64,000 nucleotides of DNA from Winogradskyella sp. J14-2 (GTDB lineage: Bacteria; Bacteroidota; Bacteroidia; Flavobacteriales; Flavobacteriaceae). This document shows, one piece after another, positions 28,617-37,357 of the stretch. A program made the translations under genes and the position numbers. How positions within the stretch are numbered: the first letter of the stretch is position 1; each line of letters opens with the position of its first letter. The stretch spans positions 930,001 through 994,000 of the forward strand of contig NZ_CP019388.1 of assembly GCF_001971725.1 (NCBI RefSeq). Direction: 5' to 3'. The notes beneath the pieces were generated by a model. That model saw only the letters and a program-made list of their open reading frames with translations, searched no databases and was not told the origin of the DNA.

Positions 28617-29839
28617 GTTAGGGCTTTTTCCATAGCATAAAATGGATACTTTCGCTCTGGGAAATAAATATAACCTCTAACAACGTAATCTCGATTTTTA
28701 TAAAACGTAACAACGGGTTTGTTCTGGGTATAAGCATCTAATCGAATTGACGTATAGTTGTTTTGCCTTCCGAATGCTTCTGCAAAATCCATCAGTAGTT
28801 TAGCAAAACCTTTATTTTGACTGTTAGGATGAACAACGAGTCTGTGAATTACCAATACCTTAGCATCATTAAATTGCCAATCAATCGTTTTGTATTCAGG
28901 CTCTTGAAGTTCACTAATGTTTATGGCACCAATGATTCTGTCATTATTTTTCAGGACATATAATACCTTACTTTCAATGTCATTTTTAATAATCGAGCTT
29001 TTGGGGTAATTGTTTGTCCATTGATAAATCTGGTCATTTTCTAGCCCATCTTTTGCTTTGTTATACATTTGAAATAGAACATCTAAATCTGCAAGAGTGC
29101 CTTTTTCAATAGTGAGCTGTTCTTTTTCTGAATGCCCTGTTTCAGTATCATAAATAAGAATACCTTGATGTGTGGTATCTAATTGAGAAACTCGCTCACC
29201 TTTTGCATTCCAAACTGTACTTTGACCTGCACTTATAAAATTATCGCAAGGACCAACACAATTAGCCATTATGATGGGTATGCTATAGGTTTTTGTCATT
29301 TTAGAAAAGAACTGATTGGCTTTGTCTATGCCTGTTTGAGGCTTAGCAACACTAGCGATATAAACATCTACCCGATTTTTTATAGCATTTACAAAATGTG
29401 TTTCTTGAAGTGTTTCATAGCAAATACCAAAAGCAACCTTCTTTTCTTTAATAGTAAAAATAGTTTGCTTATCGCCATTTACAAAGTAGGGCAGTTCATC
29501 TGCGTGTAATATTTGTTTAGAATAGACCGAACGTGCTTTGTTAGGTTGAAATATGAGCAAACTGATTTGAATTCCATCAGTCGCCATTGTTGGCATACCA
29601 ACACCAATGACGATTTCATTTTTGTTAGATAGCTCCTGAAAGGGATTAAATAGCTTATCCTCCACTTCGGTGGCAAGTGCTTTGGCTAATTGAGGTTCGT
29701 AATTGGTTATAGATAATTCTGGAAATATTATAATATCTGCTTTTAATTTTATTGCACGCTCAATCAACATTAAATGATTTTCAATATTTTTTTGAATGTT
29801 TCCTTTTATGGATTGGGTCTGTGCGATGCAGATTTTCAT
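28613..29839 (-). CDS. Carbon-nitrogen hydrolase fused to GNAT acetyltransferase
   Basis: A 408-residue two-domain enzyme. Residues 1-245 are a nitrilase-superfamily amidohydrolase with the full triad Glu41 ([12 protein letters not shown]), Lys108 ([15 protein letters not shown]) and Cys140 ([11 protein letters not shown]). Residues about 252-408 are a GNAT domain with the acetyl-CoA loop [20 protein letters not shown] and an ending ([20 protein letters not shown]) typical of N-acetyltransferases. The hydrolase could cleave an amide and the GNAT could acetylate an amine, perhaps on the same compound; this is inference. Both active sites look intact. Last gene of the operon that starts at 33974, 5 bp after the esterase gene. 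Confidence 0.88.
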   Translation of the reverse strand: MKICIAQTQSIKGNIQKNIENHLMLIERAIKLKADIIIFPELSITNYEPQLAKALATEVEDKLFNPFQELSNKNEIVIGVGMPTMATDGIQISLLIFQPNKARSVYSKQILHADELPYFVNGDKQTIFTIKEKKVAFGICYETLQETHFVNAIKNRVDVYIASVAKPQTGIDKANQFFSKMTKTYSIPIIMANCVGPCDNFISAGQSTVWNAKGERVSQLDTTHQGILIYDTETGHSEKEQLTIEKGTLADLDVLFQMYNKAKDGLENDQIYQWTNNYPKSSIIKNDIESKVLYVLKNNDRIIGAINISELQEPEYKTIDWQFNDAKVLVIHRLVVHPNSQNKGFAKLLMDFAEAFGRQNNYTSIRLDAYTQNKPVVTFYKNRDYVVRGYIYFPERKYPFYAMEKALT

Positions 29840-29844
29840 CTGGT

Positions 29845-31029
29845 TTATTTTTTCAAACTTTCGAGTTCTTTTATTAAGTCTTTTTTTTCCTTTTCAGAAT
29901 AGAATTCAGAGTCTGCCAATGATGCATTAAAGCGTTCTAAAGTCTCCGTAATATCTTGATGCAATAAAATTTGCGCATCCATAATATACAAGTAACCTTC
30001 AGAAAAATTGGGATAGGACAATAGTAATAACTCCCATGCTTCAATAGCATTTTTATAATCGTTATTGTTATAAAAAAACCACCCTTTTCCGTTTAATATG
30101 CCTAATGAAAAATCTAAGTTAGTACCATAGTGATTTTTGACATTTTGTTTTGATTGAAAATACACATCGATGCTAGAGTTTGAAGGTTGAAAAAAAGCAA
30201 ATTGTTCTATGGACCAATACTCAAATATGTCGTATAGTGCCTCTGCAATGCCCAATCCTGGCACCGCGTGATGAAAAGCTCTGGGAAAATAGGTGCCTTT
30301 GATATCTATTTTTGAATTTTTGTTTTCTATTTCGGCAGTTTTAATGGCTATATAATCCTTTGGGTAATCCTTACCAATGGCGTAGCGATAGTATTTCGTA
30401 TGGATTATGTTATGGGTTTTTAATGCAGATATGGAATCCATTAAAGACACATTTTTTTGGTTAAAAAAAGGATCTAGAGCTATAACTGCGGAAAGGCTAT
30501 CACTATATTTTGTAAACATCGCTGTGGTAAAATGCCCATACCATGAGTGGCCAATTAACAACCTAAACGAATTTGCTTTGTATTTTGATTCTGCTAGAGC
30601 AATAACTTCCTCAAAGAGGAATTTTTCATTTAGATGTGCTTTTCCGCTTGTAGATGATTTGGGGCTTTTTGCTTCACTTATTCTTCTGGAATTGTCGGAC
30701 TCAATACTGATTATAATTGCGCGAGGCATTTGTTCCGAAGCCGTTAAATAATCTATGGTGTTAATGATCTGGTTGTGGCTTCTTTTATTTTGTTGATCAA
30801 AAATTATAATTAGTGGATATTGCTTTGGGTTATTTTTTTGCCAATCGTTAGGTAGAAGCACGGATATCTTTTTTTCGTAACCCAAACGTGTAGATACAAA
30901 AGCGGTATCTATTTTTGATTTGTAAACGCTATAATTTTGACAATAAATTGTATTGGCAGTAATTAATAGGAACAAAAAAATAAAGAATGTGTTATTTATT
31001 TGTTTAAGATGGCTTTTCACTCGAGTCAT
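29845..31029 (-). CDS. Exported alpha/beta-hydrolase esterase with C-terminal TPR-like region
   Basis: A 394-residue protein with an N-terminal signal or anchor (INNTFFIFLFLLITANTIYCQ). The alpha/beta-hydrolase domain resembles the enterochelin-esterase/Fes D group (KKISVLLPNDWQKNNPKQYP, LIIIFDQQN). The nucleophile is Ser162 in LLIGHSWYGHF, with a possible catalytic His near 252 (FPRAFHHAVPG). The last 100 residues look like one or two TPR helices (WFFYNNNDYKNAIEAWELLL). The substrate is unknown. Its stop is 5 bp before the nitrilase-GNAT gene, and it follows the 31039 lipoprotein by 9 bp. Confidence 0.8.
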   Translation of the reverse strand: MTRVKSHLKQINNTFFIFLFLLITANTIYCQNYSVYKSKIDTAFVSTRLGYEKKISVLLPNDWQKNNPKQYPLIIIFDQQNKRSHNQIINTIDYLTASEQMPRAIIISIESDNSRRISEAKSPKSSTSGKAHLNEKFLFEEVIALAESKYKANSFRLLIGHSWYGHFTTAMFTKYSDSLSAVIALDPFFNQKNVSLMDSISALKTHNIIHTKYYRYAIGKDYPKDYIAIKTAEIENKNSKIDIKGTYFPRAFHHAVPGLGIAEALYDIFEYWSIEQFAFFQPSNSSIDVYFQSKQNVKNHYGTNLDFSLGILNGKGWFFYNNNDYKNAIEAWELLLLSYPNFSEGYLYIMDAQILLHQDITETLERFNASLADSEFYSEKEKKDLIKELESLKK

Positions 31030-31038
31030 TTTTACTTT

Positions 31039-31794
31039 TTAAATAGCTCCTTTCTGATTGAAAAAGGTAACCACATCATCATCTTTGGTTAGACTTTCCG
31101 TAAAGTTTATAATAGTTTCAGAAGTTAATTGTGGGCTTTTAATTTGAAAAGACCTGAATGTACCATCTTTTTGTGGTGCAATACAAATGGTTTTACCAAA
31201 ATTGAGATGGAATAACCGCGTATTTATAATAGCGTAGGCACCGCCTTCAGCAGTTTTAAAAGCTACATAATCAATGGTGGTCGTTTTTGTTTTCACAAAT
31301 CCCTGAGCCAGATAATCGGGATGATTTCGAGATATGGCTATATTTTTATTGAGGTTGTAATTTTCAGTATCTAAGGTATCGGTTAGCACCAAAAGTTGAA
31401 AAAACACGTCGTTATGCTTATCGCCTAGTCGTTTTTTATTGATGTCATTTTTTGCCACAAAAAAACTATTCATTACCACTGTTTTGTTACCAACTTTAAA
31501 ATCCTCAGTTTTATTGCCTAGGCCCTTAAAGCTATTTTTGCCTAAAAGCTCATACTTAGGCACTGGAAACACACCAATCTCAAAAGGACCAAATTCTCCT
31601 ATACCAATGAGTTGCTTATCGTTTTCAAGCATTTGGTTGTCCCAAGTGGTCTTATCGTTTCGGTTGTTTAAATGTTGTTCTCTTTTTTGTTGATTCCAAA
31701 TTGTACGCGCCTCATCGCTTTCTAATTTAGAATTGTTTTCGACATTACTGCAACCAATACTTATACAGCAAAAAAATATGATGACTCTTTTCAT
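31039..31794 (-). CDS. Lipoprotein of unknown function
   Basis: I do not recognise this family. From the ATG at 31794 the product has 251 residues and a lipoprotein signal (MKRVIIFFCCISIGCSN, Cys15 or Cys16). Another ATG at 31812 adds MNKCYK and would overlap the previous gene by 8 bp. I prefer 31794 because the positive charge then directly precedes the hydrophobic core. The mature part is beta-rich with conserved-looking elements (GIGEFGPFEIGVFPVPKYEL; FLVLTDTLDTENYN in similar form). It lies between a putative zinc protease lipoprotein and an exported esterase, all in the same direction, so it is likely part of one envelope operon. Confidence 0.7.
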   Translation of the reverse strand: MKRVIIFFCCISIGCSNVENNSKLESDEARTIWNQQKREQHLNNRNDKTTWDNQMLENDKQLIGIGEFGPFEIGVFPVPKYELLGKNSFKGLGNKTEDFKVGNKTVVMNSFFVAKNDINKKRLGDKHNDVFFQLLVLTDTLDTENYNLNKNIAISRNHPDYLAQGFVKTKTTTIDYVAFKTAEGGAYAIINTRLFHLNFGKTICIAPQKDGTFRSFQIKSPQLTSETIINFTESLTKDDDVVTFFNQKGAI

Positions 31795-31804
31795 CTTATA
31801 ACAT

Positions 31805-33133
31805 TTATTCATTTTCTGTTTTAAACTCTATTAAATAAGGCTTTAAAGGTCTGTTATCCGACGTTCTAAAATTGTTTGTGATGTAGATTTGATAGGTTTT
31901 ATTAGGCACTAAATCAACAGGAATGTCCCAAGATTTTTTGTCTTTTGCCCATTTTCTTCCGTTTAATGTTCCATTAGGGAAGGCATCTCTTCCTAAAGGC
32001 CCTAAATCAACACTTGTTCGATAACCATCTAAAGCTTCTGAAAATTTTATGGTTATAGTTTTTAGTTTTGGATTAACATTTTGGCTCTTGTTCTCAAACT
32101 GCTCAATGCCTACGACTGTTGGTCGTTTGCTTTCAAAATTTTGTTCCAGCGCATCTAAAGTAGCAGAAAAATAGTTTGCTTTTTGAACAAACGCTTCAAT
32201 TTCTGACTCGTTTTCGTAATCGAGCTCTATCATTGTTTTAATAGCTGCTTGTTTATCCTCTGCTTGATTGTAATAATTTTCACAAATCTGATAGCCTACA
32301 TAATAGCCTAAATCTCGCATACCAAATTCGTTGGGTGCATCACCATTTAACCATTTATTAAAATTAGCGACGTAAAACATTTCGTTTTCAAAGACTTCTC
32401 TAATGCGGTTGGCATTATTTTTTCCGAATTCAATTTGTGGATTTGGTGACGTTTGGTTTAGTGCTTTTACGGTGATAAATTCGGCAACGCCTTCATACAA
32501 CACTGAAGACAATAAATTATAAACCCTAGGTTTTTGTTGTGTATGCACATACTCGTGGATGTTTAAAAACACCAAATTCTTATTAGGATTGGTAGCAAAA
32601 TAGGCTTTTAAATGGGATAGGTTTTCAGGCAATTCACTTGTATTAGTATTCGTATCTGCCATTGCCAATTCTGAACCAATAAGCACCAAACTATCAATCG
32701 TTGTGCCTGGTGTACGAAATGCACCAATAGAGAAATAAATTTTTGCAGGTTTTAGTTCTGGATAGATGGTTTTCAGTTTTACAATACCAATTTGCAATTG
32801 TGTACTAATATCACCGGCTTGTAATGTGTTTTCCCTAATTGAGTTCCAAAATTTCGGATATGCATTAATGGCATTTATGTATTCTTCTGCTGTATATCTT
32901 CTTGCTTCTATAATACCTTCTAAACCTGCGGTGCCTTTATCTAAATACAAACTATCTAAGTACTTATATTGTAATACAGAATCTTGGGTTGTTATGATTT
33001 GGTCGTACGCTTTCCAGAAGTTCGTGACATCGGTAGTAACAACATTATCACTTCGCACACTTTCTTTTGAGCTATTTTTGCAAGCCGAAAAAAATGCTAA
33101 TAGCGCTATTATAATTATAGTTTGATTTTTCAT
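31805..33133 (-). CDS. Putative zinc metallopeptidase lipoprotein (DUF2268/GldB-like) with C-terminal Ig-like domain
   Basis: A 442-residue lipoprotein (MKNQTIIIIALLAFFSACKN, Cys18). The central domain carries HExxH at His193-His197 (NIHEYVHTQ), followed by VLYEGVAEFITV with Glu218 as a plausible third zinc ligand. This layout and the helical N-terminal part resemble DUF2268-type predicted zinc proteases and, more loosely, the gliding-motility lipoprotein GldB. The last 100 residues (LKTITIKFSEALDGYRTSV ... YQIYITNNFRTSDNRPLKP) look like a bacterial Ig-like (SbsA-type) domain. Proteolysis is inferred from the motif. Follows the GNAT gene at 33145 by 11 bp. Confidence 0.75.
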   Translation of the reverse strand: MKNQTIIIIALLAFFSACKNSSKESVRSDNVVTTDVTNFWKAYDQIITTQDSVLQYKYLDSLYLDKGTAGLEGIIEARRYTAEEYINAINAYPKFWNSIRENTLQAGDISTQLQIGIVKLKTIYPELKPAKIYFSIGAFRTPGTTIDSLVLIGSELAMADTNTNTSELPENLSHLKAYFATNPNKNLVFLNIHEYVHTQQKPRVYNLLSSVLYEGVAEFITVKALNQTSPNPQIEFGKNNANRIREVFENEMFYVANFNKWLNGDAPNEFGMRDLGYYVGYQICENYYNQAEDKQAAIKTMIELDYENESEIEAFVQKANYFSATLDALEQNFESKRPTVVGIEQFENKSQNVNPKLKTITIKFSEALDGYRTSVDLGPLGRDAFPNGTLNGRKWAKDKKSWDIPVDLVPNKTYQIYITNNFRTSDNRPLKPYLIEFKTENE

Positions 33134-33144
33134 TCTTAGATTTT

Positions 33145-33567
33145 TTAGGATTCACAATGCTCTTTAAACTGTTTATCGTCTTTAGGAAATATGTAAGCCG
33201 ATGTTTGCTTTTTCCAACCGAGTTTTTCATAAAAGCATTCTTTGTTTGGTGCAGCCGTCAATGTAATAAAATTATAACCTTTTAATCTGTTTTTTAATGC
33301 ATTAACGATTTGTGTTCCTATGCCTTTAGATTGGTATTTTGGATGCACAACGACATCAACGAGCAACGCATAGTATTGACCATCATCTACTGTTCTACCA
33401 AAGCCAACAATAACATCTTTGTCTTTTATAAAACAGGTGACCGCACTTTTTTTGAATGCTTTTTCTATGTCTCTTGGTAGTCTCATTCCCCAATTGACTT
33501 CTTGGAACATCGTTGAAATGGCTTTCCAATCGATAGTGTTTAAATCAGGGTTTATTTGTACTTCCAT
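33145..33567 (-). CDS. GNAT family N-acetyltransferase
   Basis: A 140-residue cytoplasmic acetyltransferase. The acetyl-CoA-binding loop is VVHPKYQSKGIGTQIVNALK (residues about 84-103), followed by TLTAAPNKECFYEKLGWKKQ, the usual C-terminal strand-helix of small GNATs. The substrate is unknown. Its ATG overlaps the stop of the preceding GNAT gene by one base (TAATG), so the two are translationally coupled and may act together or as a pair on related amines (inference). Confidence 0.88.
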   Translation of the reverse strand: MEVQINPDLNTIDWKAISTMFQEVNWGMRLPRDIEKAFKKSAVTCFIKDKDVIVGFGRTVDDGQYYALLVDVVVHPKYQSKGIGTQIVNALKNRLKGYNFITLTAAPNKECFYEKLGWKKQTSAYIFPKDDKQFKEHCES

Positions 33568-33974
33568 TACTTTAAATCAGTTTCATCGGTTAGTAAAAAA
33601 CAGGCATTGTGTTGCGTCATCCCAATATTCGGATAATAGTGAACTGCTTTTGGTGCAGCTAAAAGAATAGTTGTTGCTTGTGGTGTGGCTTGTTTAGTTA
33701 ATCTAATCAACTCCTTGCCTATGCCTTGTTTTTGATAGGCTGAATCCACTGCCAAATCTGACAGGTATGTACAATACACAACATCGGTTACAGACCTTGC
33801 CACACCAACGAGTTTATCTTTATCTCTTGCAGTAATGATTAGGTTGGCATTATTGACCATGGCTTCAACTCTTTTAAAATCATCTACTGGTCGTCTTTCG
33901 CCAAGGGTTGATTTGATGAGTAGTGCTTTAAACTCCAGTGCAGATAGATTGTTTTCAGTTTGATAGGTTATCAT
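33567..33974 (-). CDS. GNAT family N-acetyltransferase
   Basis: A 135-residue GNAT with the acetyl-CoA loop LAVDSAYQKQGIGKELIRLT and the closing AAPKAVHYYPNIGMTQHNAC. It resembles its downstream neighbour in layout but is clearly a different protein, so the pair is an old duplication or a recruited partner. First gene of the six-gene operon reading left to 28613. The 177 bp upstream hold a degenerate nested inverted repeat (34041-34147) but no clear promoter. Confidence 0.88.
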   Translation of the reverse strand: MITYQTENNLSALEFKALLIKSTLGERRPVDDFKRVEAMVNNANLIITARDKDKLVGVARSVTDVVYCTYLSDLAVDSAYQKQGIGKELIRLTKQATPQATTILLAAPKAVHYYPNIGMTQHNACFLLTDETDLK

Positions 33975-34040
33975 ATTTTTGTTTTTTTATCACTTGTTTG
34001 TTCATTTTGATTGAAAACACCTCAGTGAAGCTGACAAATT

Positions 34041-34147
34041 GTATTGAGAACAAACTGATGTTTTAAATACCGCTTTTCGATATAAATTTTTCTCTTTTTA
34101 ATCGAAAAATTCACTCGAAGTGACGAATTCTGTCAAAATTCTCAATA
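34041..34147. repeat. Degenerate nested inverted repeat, relative of 28066-28181
   Basis: TATTGAGAA (34042-34050) and TTCTCAATA (34139-34147) are perfect inverted arms. The palindrome TCACTCGAAGTGA (34111-34123) lies between them. The same outer (TTCTCGATAC-type) and inner (CACTCGAA-type) words build the element at 28066. The arms are less conserved and their arrangement differs, suggesting an older copy. Confidence 0.6.
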
Positions 34148-34151
34148 GGTT

Positions 34152-34487
34152 TTATTGTTCTTCTAATATCGATTCGCCTTTAGATTTATCGCCAGACGTC
34201 CATTGCCAGTTTTCATGCAATCGTATTTTACCATTCTCAAGAATTTCTGGTGTTGACTTGCATATTCCTGCATTCAACTCGCCATGAACATTAATCTGGT
34301 GGTAGCGCATGTCAATGTTGCCGTTTTCATCAACAAGACCTATTAAATGGCCTTTTTTGATTTTTCCGCCAGAATACTCCGAGGTTAAAATGTTTCCGAC
34401 CTGTTTGTAAAGAAAAATGGTATCACTCGAGGTTTCTGCATTTTCAGAGTTGCTGACAGGTACAAAGACCTTATTGTTATAATTCAT
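34152..34487 (-). CDS. Small conserved protein, often labelled N-acetylglutamate synthase
   Basis: A 111-residue cytoplasmic protein without a signal peptide. It belongs to a conserved small beta-rich family (SGGKIKKGHLIGLVDENGNI, then KIRLHENWQWTSGDKSKGES) that databases often call N-acetylglutamate synthase. Nothing in it resembles the GNAT or kinase domains of real ArgA enzymes, so I treat that name as unreliable. It has repeated short strands, probably a small beta-barrel. Last gene of the eight-gene run 39972-34152, 21 bp after the 628-residue lipoprotein. Confidence 0.72.
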   Translation of the reverse strand: MNYNNKVFVPVSNSENAETSSDTIFLYKQVGNILTSEYSGGKIKKGHLIGLVDENGNIDMRYHQINVHGELNAGICKSTPEILENGKIRLHENWQWTSGDKSKGESILEEQ

Positions 34488-34508
34488 TTCTGCTAGTTTT
34501 TTTTCTTG

Positions 34509-36395
34509 TTAGTCCCTTTTCAATACGAGTTTGTTTCCATTGTAAACATATTTCACATTATCATTTTTAATAATGGTTTCATCCTTACTAGGATTTAACA
34601 CTAAGCTATCTGCCTTAAAAGAGAACGTGATAACATTATCGTACTCATTGATTTTTATGATTTCCGTCAGGTACTTATCGCTAGATTGTTCTGGATTATA
34701 ACCTTCAATATCGAGCGTTCCCATGTGTTTTATGGTTCCGTTTTCAAGTAGAAACGCTTCACCTCCAAAAGGATATTCAAAAGCCATTTGACAAATAATT
34801 ATGGTTTTATTATTGGTATTGTTTTTATAAAAATGTGGTTGAAACAGATAAGGATCGCCTACGCCTGTGGATTCGTAAAGTATGTCATTTTTTTCATTTA
34901 AAATCAATAATCTGTCGCCCCAATTAGTATCTTTTTCATCCTTATTATCTTTATAGGCACTTAAAACTTTATAAGAATTTAAGGCATGGCCACTATTAAC
35001 TTGAAAGTCTGGAATGTTTAGAGCTTCTATTTTTTTGGGTTGAAATTTAGAATAGCGTACTCCAATTACAGTACTTTCTTGTTCTTTATATTCTATATAG
35101 TTTCCGTTTTGAAATTTCAATTCCGAGGCTTGGGTATTTATAGACTCACTGTATTGACATTCTCCGTTTTCATCCTCAAAATGCTTAGTCTCCGTGATGG
35201 TGTTATTGACCAAAATATCGAGATAACCGTTTGTTTTTTCAGTTGAAACTGTCAGCGTTTTTTGTTGCTTTGCAAATTGACCTATACATTCTCCGTCCCA
35301 TTCGCCACCTGAGTCTAATACCGAAAAACTTTTCATAACGTTTTTTAAGGCATTTCCTGATTTTATATATAGTGATACCTTCTCATTTTCATAAGGATTT
35401 ACCCTTGAAGAACCTATATAATGCTCAGTTATACCGAAAGCAACTGTAGCTTCTGAAATTTGATATGGTGTTGCGTCTATTTTAATGGCATTTAATCTAA
35501 TAGCATCAGAGGTTAAAGCCATAGGTTCTTCGCTTTTAAAGTACTTGCGATTATTATTTTCTAAATCGTTATCAGCAACTACAACATCTACATTAAGCTG
35601 TGTATAACCCTCTTCTTCATCAGTTACTCTTGGAAGGACGACAATGGTTTCCTCAGGGTTTTCGATATAAGTTCTTGAAGTGATTCGATTGGTTTTTAGT
35701 TGAATCCATTTCAAATCAAATTGCTCTAAAACAGCGTTGATTACATGATAATCTGCAATGGTTTTATGAAGGTATTCTGAATTGACCTTCTCAATCTTAC
35801 CATCATTTTTAATACGGTATTCGGTTTGTTCAATTTCTTTATCATCAAACCATGTGATGTAATTTGTGGTAAGCGTATGTTTACTGATTCTGGAAACGCG
35901 TCTTGACCAACCTTCGGCAATTTCGTCATAAGACACTACTGCGTGGTCTATTAATTCACCGTCTTTGGTGTAATTGACCAATACGCTTTCCATTTCATTT
36001 TCACCTTTTTCTATGGTAATTACAACAGAAAAATAGTCCTCGTGTAATGGCAACGAATATATGCGAATTGCTCTGTAATTATGGCCTTCCTTATAAAAAT
36101 TAGGATAGATGGTTTCGAGTTTAAACAGTTGTGCATCAATATCCTTGTAATCATCTGGATCTATAAAATCATCAAAATTTGTGGTTTCTATGTGCGGTAG
36201 CGTTTTGATAGAGGTTTCTTCTAAAACTTCTTTAAGGGTTAATTGCGATGCATCCGTTTTGGTTTTTGTAGCGCTTGCTTCAATATCATTAGCTTCAACA
36301 AACTCGACCACTTCTTCAACCTTTTGAGGTGTTTGATTGTGCTGTTTTTTGCACGAAAAAAAGATAATCAAGATAAGTAAATAGCTCTTTTTCAT
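34509..36395 (-). CDS. Large lipoprotein of unknown function
   Basis: I do not recognise a named domain. The 628-residue product has a lipoprotein signal (MKKSYLLILIIFFSCKKQ, Cys15) and an acidic linker. The N-terminal region has FYKEGHNYRAIRIYSLPLHE and VVSYDEIAEGWSRRVSRISK. The C-terminal region looks like a repeat-type beta fold (DRLLILNEKNDILYESTGVG; FEYPFGGEAFLLENGTIKHM). The pattern is that of an outer-membrane or periplasmic lipoprotein. Starts 2 bp after the preceding membrane-protein gene, clearly in the same transcript. Confidence 0.7.
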   Translation of the reverse strand: MKKSYLLILIIFFSCKKQHNQTPQKVEEVVEFVEANDIEASATKTKTDASQLTLKEVLEETSIKTLPHIETTNFDDFIDPDDYKDIDAQLFKLETIYPNFYKEGHNYRAIRIYSLPLHEDYFSVVITIEKGENEMESVLVNYTKDGELIDHAVVSYDEIAEGWSRRVSRISKHTLTTNYITWFDDKEIEQTEYRIKNDGKIEKVNSEYLHKTIADYHVINAVLEQFDLKWIQLKTNRITSRTYIENPEETIVVLPRVTDEEEGYTQLNVDVVVADNDLENNNRKYFKSEEPMALTSDAIRLNAIKIDATPYQISEATVAFGITEHYIGSSRVNPYENEKVSLYIKSGNALKNVMKSFSVLDSGGEWDGECIGQFAKQQKTLTVSTEKTNGYLDILVNNTITETKHFEDENGECQYSESINTQASELKFQNGNYIEYKEQESTVIGVRYSKFQPKKIEALNIPDFQVNSGHALNSYKVLSAYKDNKDEKDTNWGDRLLILNEKNDILYESTGVGDPYLFQPHFYKNNTNNKTIIICQMAFEYPFGGEAFLLENGTIKHMGTLDIEGYNPEQSSDKYLTEIIKINEYDNVITFSFKADSLVLNPSKDETIIKNDNVKYVYNGNKLVLKRD

Positions 36396-36397
36396 TT

Positions 36398-36856
36398 TTA
36401 TTTAAGGGTTTCATTTTTAACTTCTCGGACCTTCATAAAAACACCAGCAAAATAGGTTGCCTTTACGGTTCTTCTGTTGTACCCAAATGCACCAACATCT
36501 TGAAATTGCAATTCTATCTGCTGATTTGGAAATTGAGGTAATTTCTTCAAGATTTTTTGGGTTTTCCATATACTTGAAGCAAAGACGATATTCAATGGCC
36601 CTTGAAACCCTATACCAAGTAACACTAATAAAGAGAGTACACCACCAAAAAATGGCTTGCGATTTAAATTATATAGAGAAATGACAAACAGCGTTGGTGC
36701 TATGCCAAGAAGACCAAAATAGACCAAACTTTTTAACGGCTGATGTCTTAACTCAATCCCGAAACCTATTTCAAGGAAAATGACCATTATAAAAATAATA
36801 AGTACTACACTTAGGAATGTTATTACTGGTATGGTTTTTAATAATTTCAAGGGCAC
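36398..36856 (-). CDS. Small multi-pass membrane protein of unknown function
   Basis: A roughly 150-residue protein with three to four hydrophobic helices (IPVITFLSVVLIIFIMVIFL; LVYFGLLGIAPTLFVISLY; FFGGVLSLLVLLGIGF) and a soluble C-terminal strand region (QQIELQFQDVGAFGYNRRTV). The start is uncertain. GTG at 36856 overlaps the upstream gene by 10 bp. TTG at 36850 overlaps its stop as TTGA and removes two residues. No ATG lies before the first helix. Unknown family. Conserved gene order with its lipoprotein neighbours suggests an envelope role (inference). Confidence 0.65.
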   Translation of the reverse strand: MPLKLLKTIPVITFLSVVLIIFIMVIFLEIGFGIELRHQPLKSLVYFGLLGIAPTLFVISLYNLNRKPFFGGVLSLLVLLGIGFQGPLNIVFASSIWKTQKILKKLPQFPNQQIELQFQDVGAFGYNRRTVKATYFAGVFMKVREVKNETLK

Positions 36857-37353
36857 GTTGTTACTGGACTACCGCATAATTTTTCAGAAGGCACCCAACC
36901 AGTTCCGTCTTTTGTTTTAAGTTTTATCCAATTGCAATGCATATCTAAAATGCTAAAGCCACCAGTCGTTTCTTGAGGTATGGTAACCACTTTTTTTCCT
37001 TTAGGTTTATCCAACAAATCGGTACTATATGTGAAGGCAGTATCTACTATAGATTGATGTATCCAAACTTCTACATCTGATAGCGTAAAGTTATAATAAA
37101 TGCCATTTATCTCATTGACTTTAAACCAGCCATTTTTATAGCCTATAACAGTTAGCACTGAATTATCTGAGAGCTTATTATTTATTTTGAATACTATGTC
37201 TCCATTGGGCGCATCTCTTAAGTTTGAATAGATATCAGTGTCATTTATATACACTTCAAAGGGCTTAAACTCACAGTCCTGATTATCATTCTGTTGTGCT
37301 AAAAGACTATTAAACATTGCAATGCAATAGACAAAAAACAGTTTATATTTCAT
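36847..37353 (-). CDS. Exported SH3-like domain protein
   Basis: A 168-residue secreted protein with signal peptide MKYKLFFVYCIAMFNSLLAQ. Two bacterial SH3-type segments can be seen: DIYSNLRDAPNGDIVFKINN with NGWFKVNEINGI, and SILDMHCNWIKLKTKDGTGW followed by VPSEKL. Bacterial SH3 domains often bind cell-wall peptides. Three Cys in the mature part could form disulphides. Overlaps the next gene by 10 bp or 4 bp depending on that gene's start, and follows the 37358 lipoprotein by 4 bp. Confidence 0.75.
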   Translation of the reverse strand: MKYKLFFVYCIAMFNSLLAQQNDNQDCEFKPFEVYINDTDIYSNLRDAPNGDIVFKINNKLSDNSVLTVIGYKNGWFKVNEINGIYYNFTLSDVEVWIHQSIVDTAFTYSTDLLDKPKGKKVVTIPQETTGGFSILDMHCNWIKLKTKDGTGWVPSEKLCGSPVTTCP

Positions 37354-37357
37354 AGTT

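Noticed and set aside
34152..34487. N-acetylglutamate synthase
   Set aside because: No GNAT or amino-acid-kinase motif is present; the label used for this small family is not supported by the sequence.
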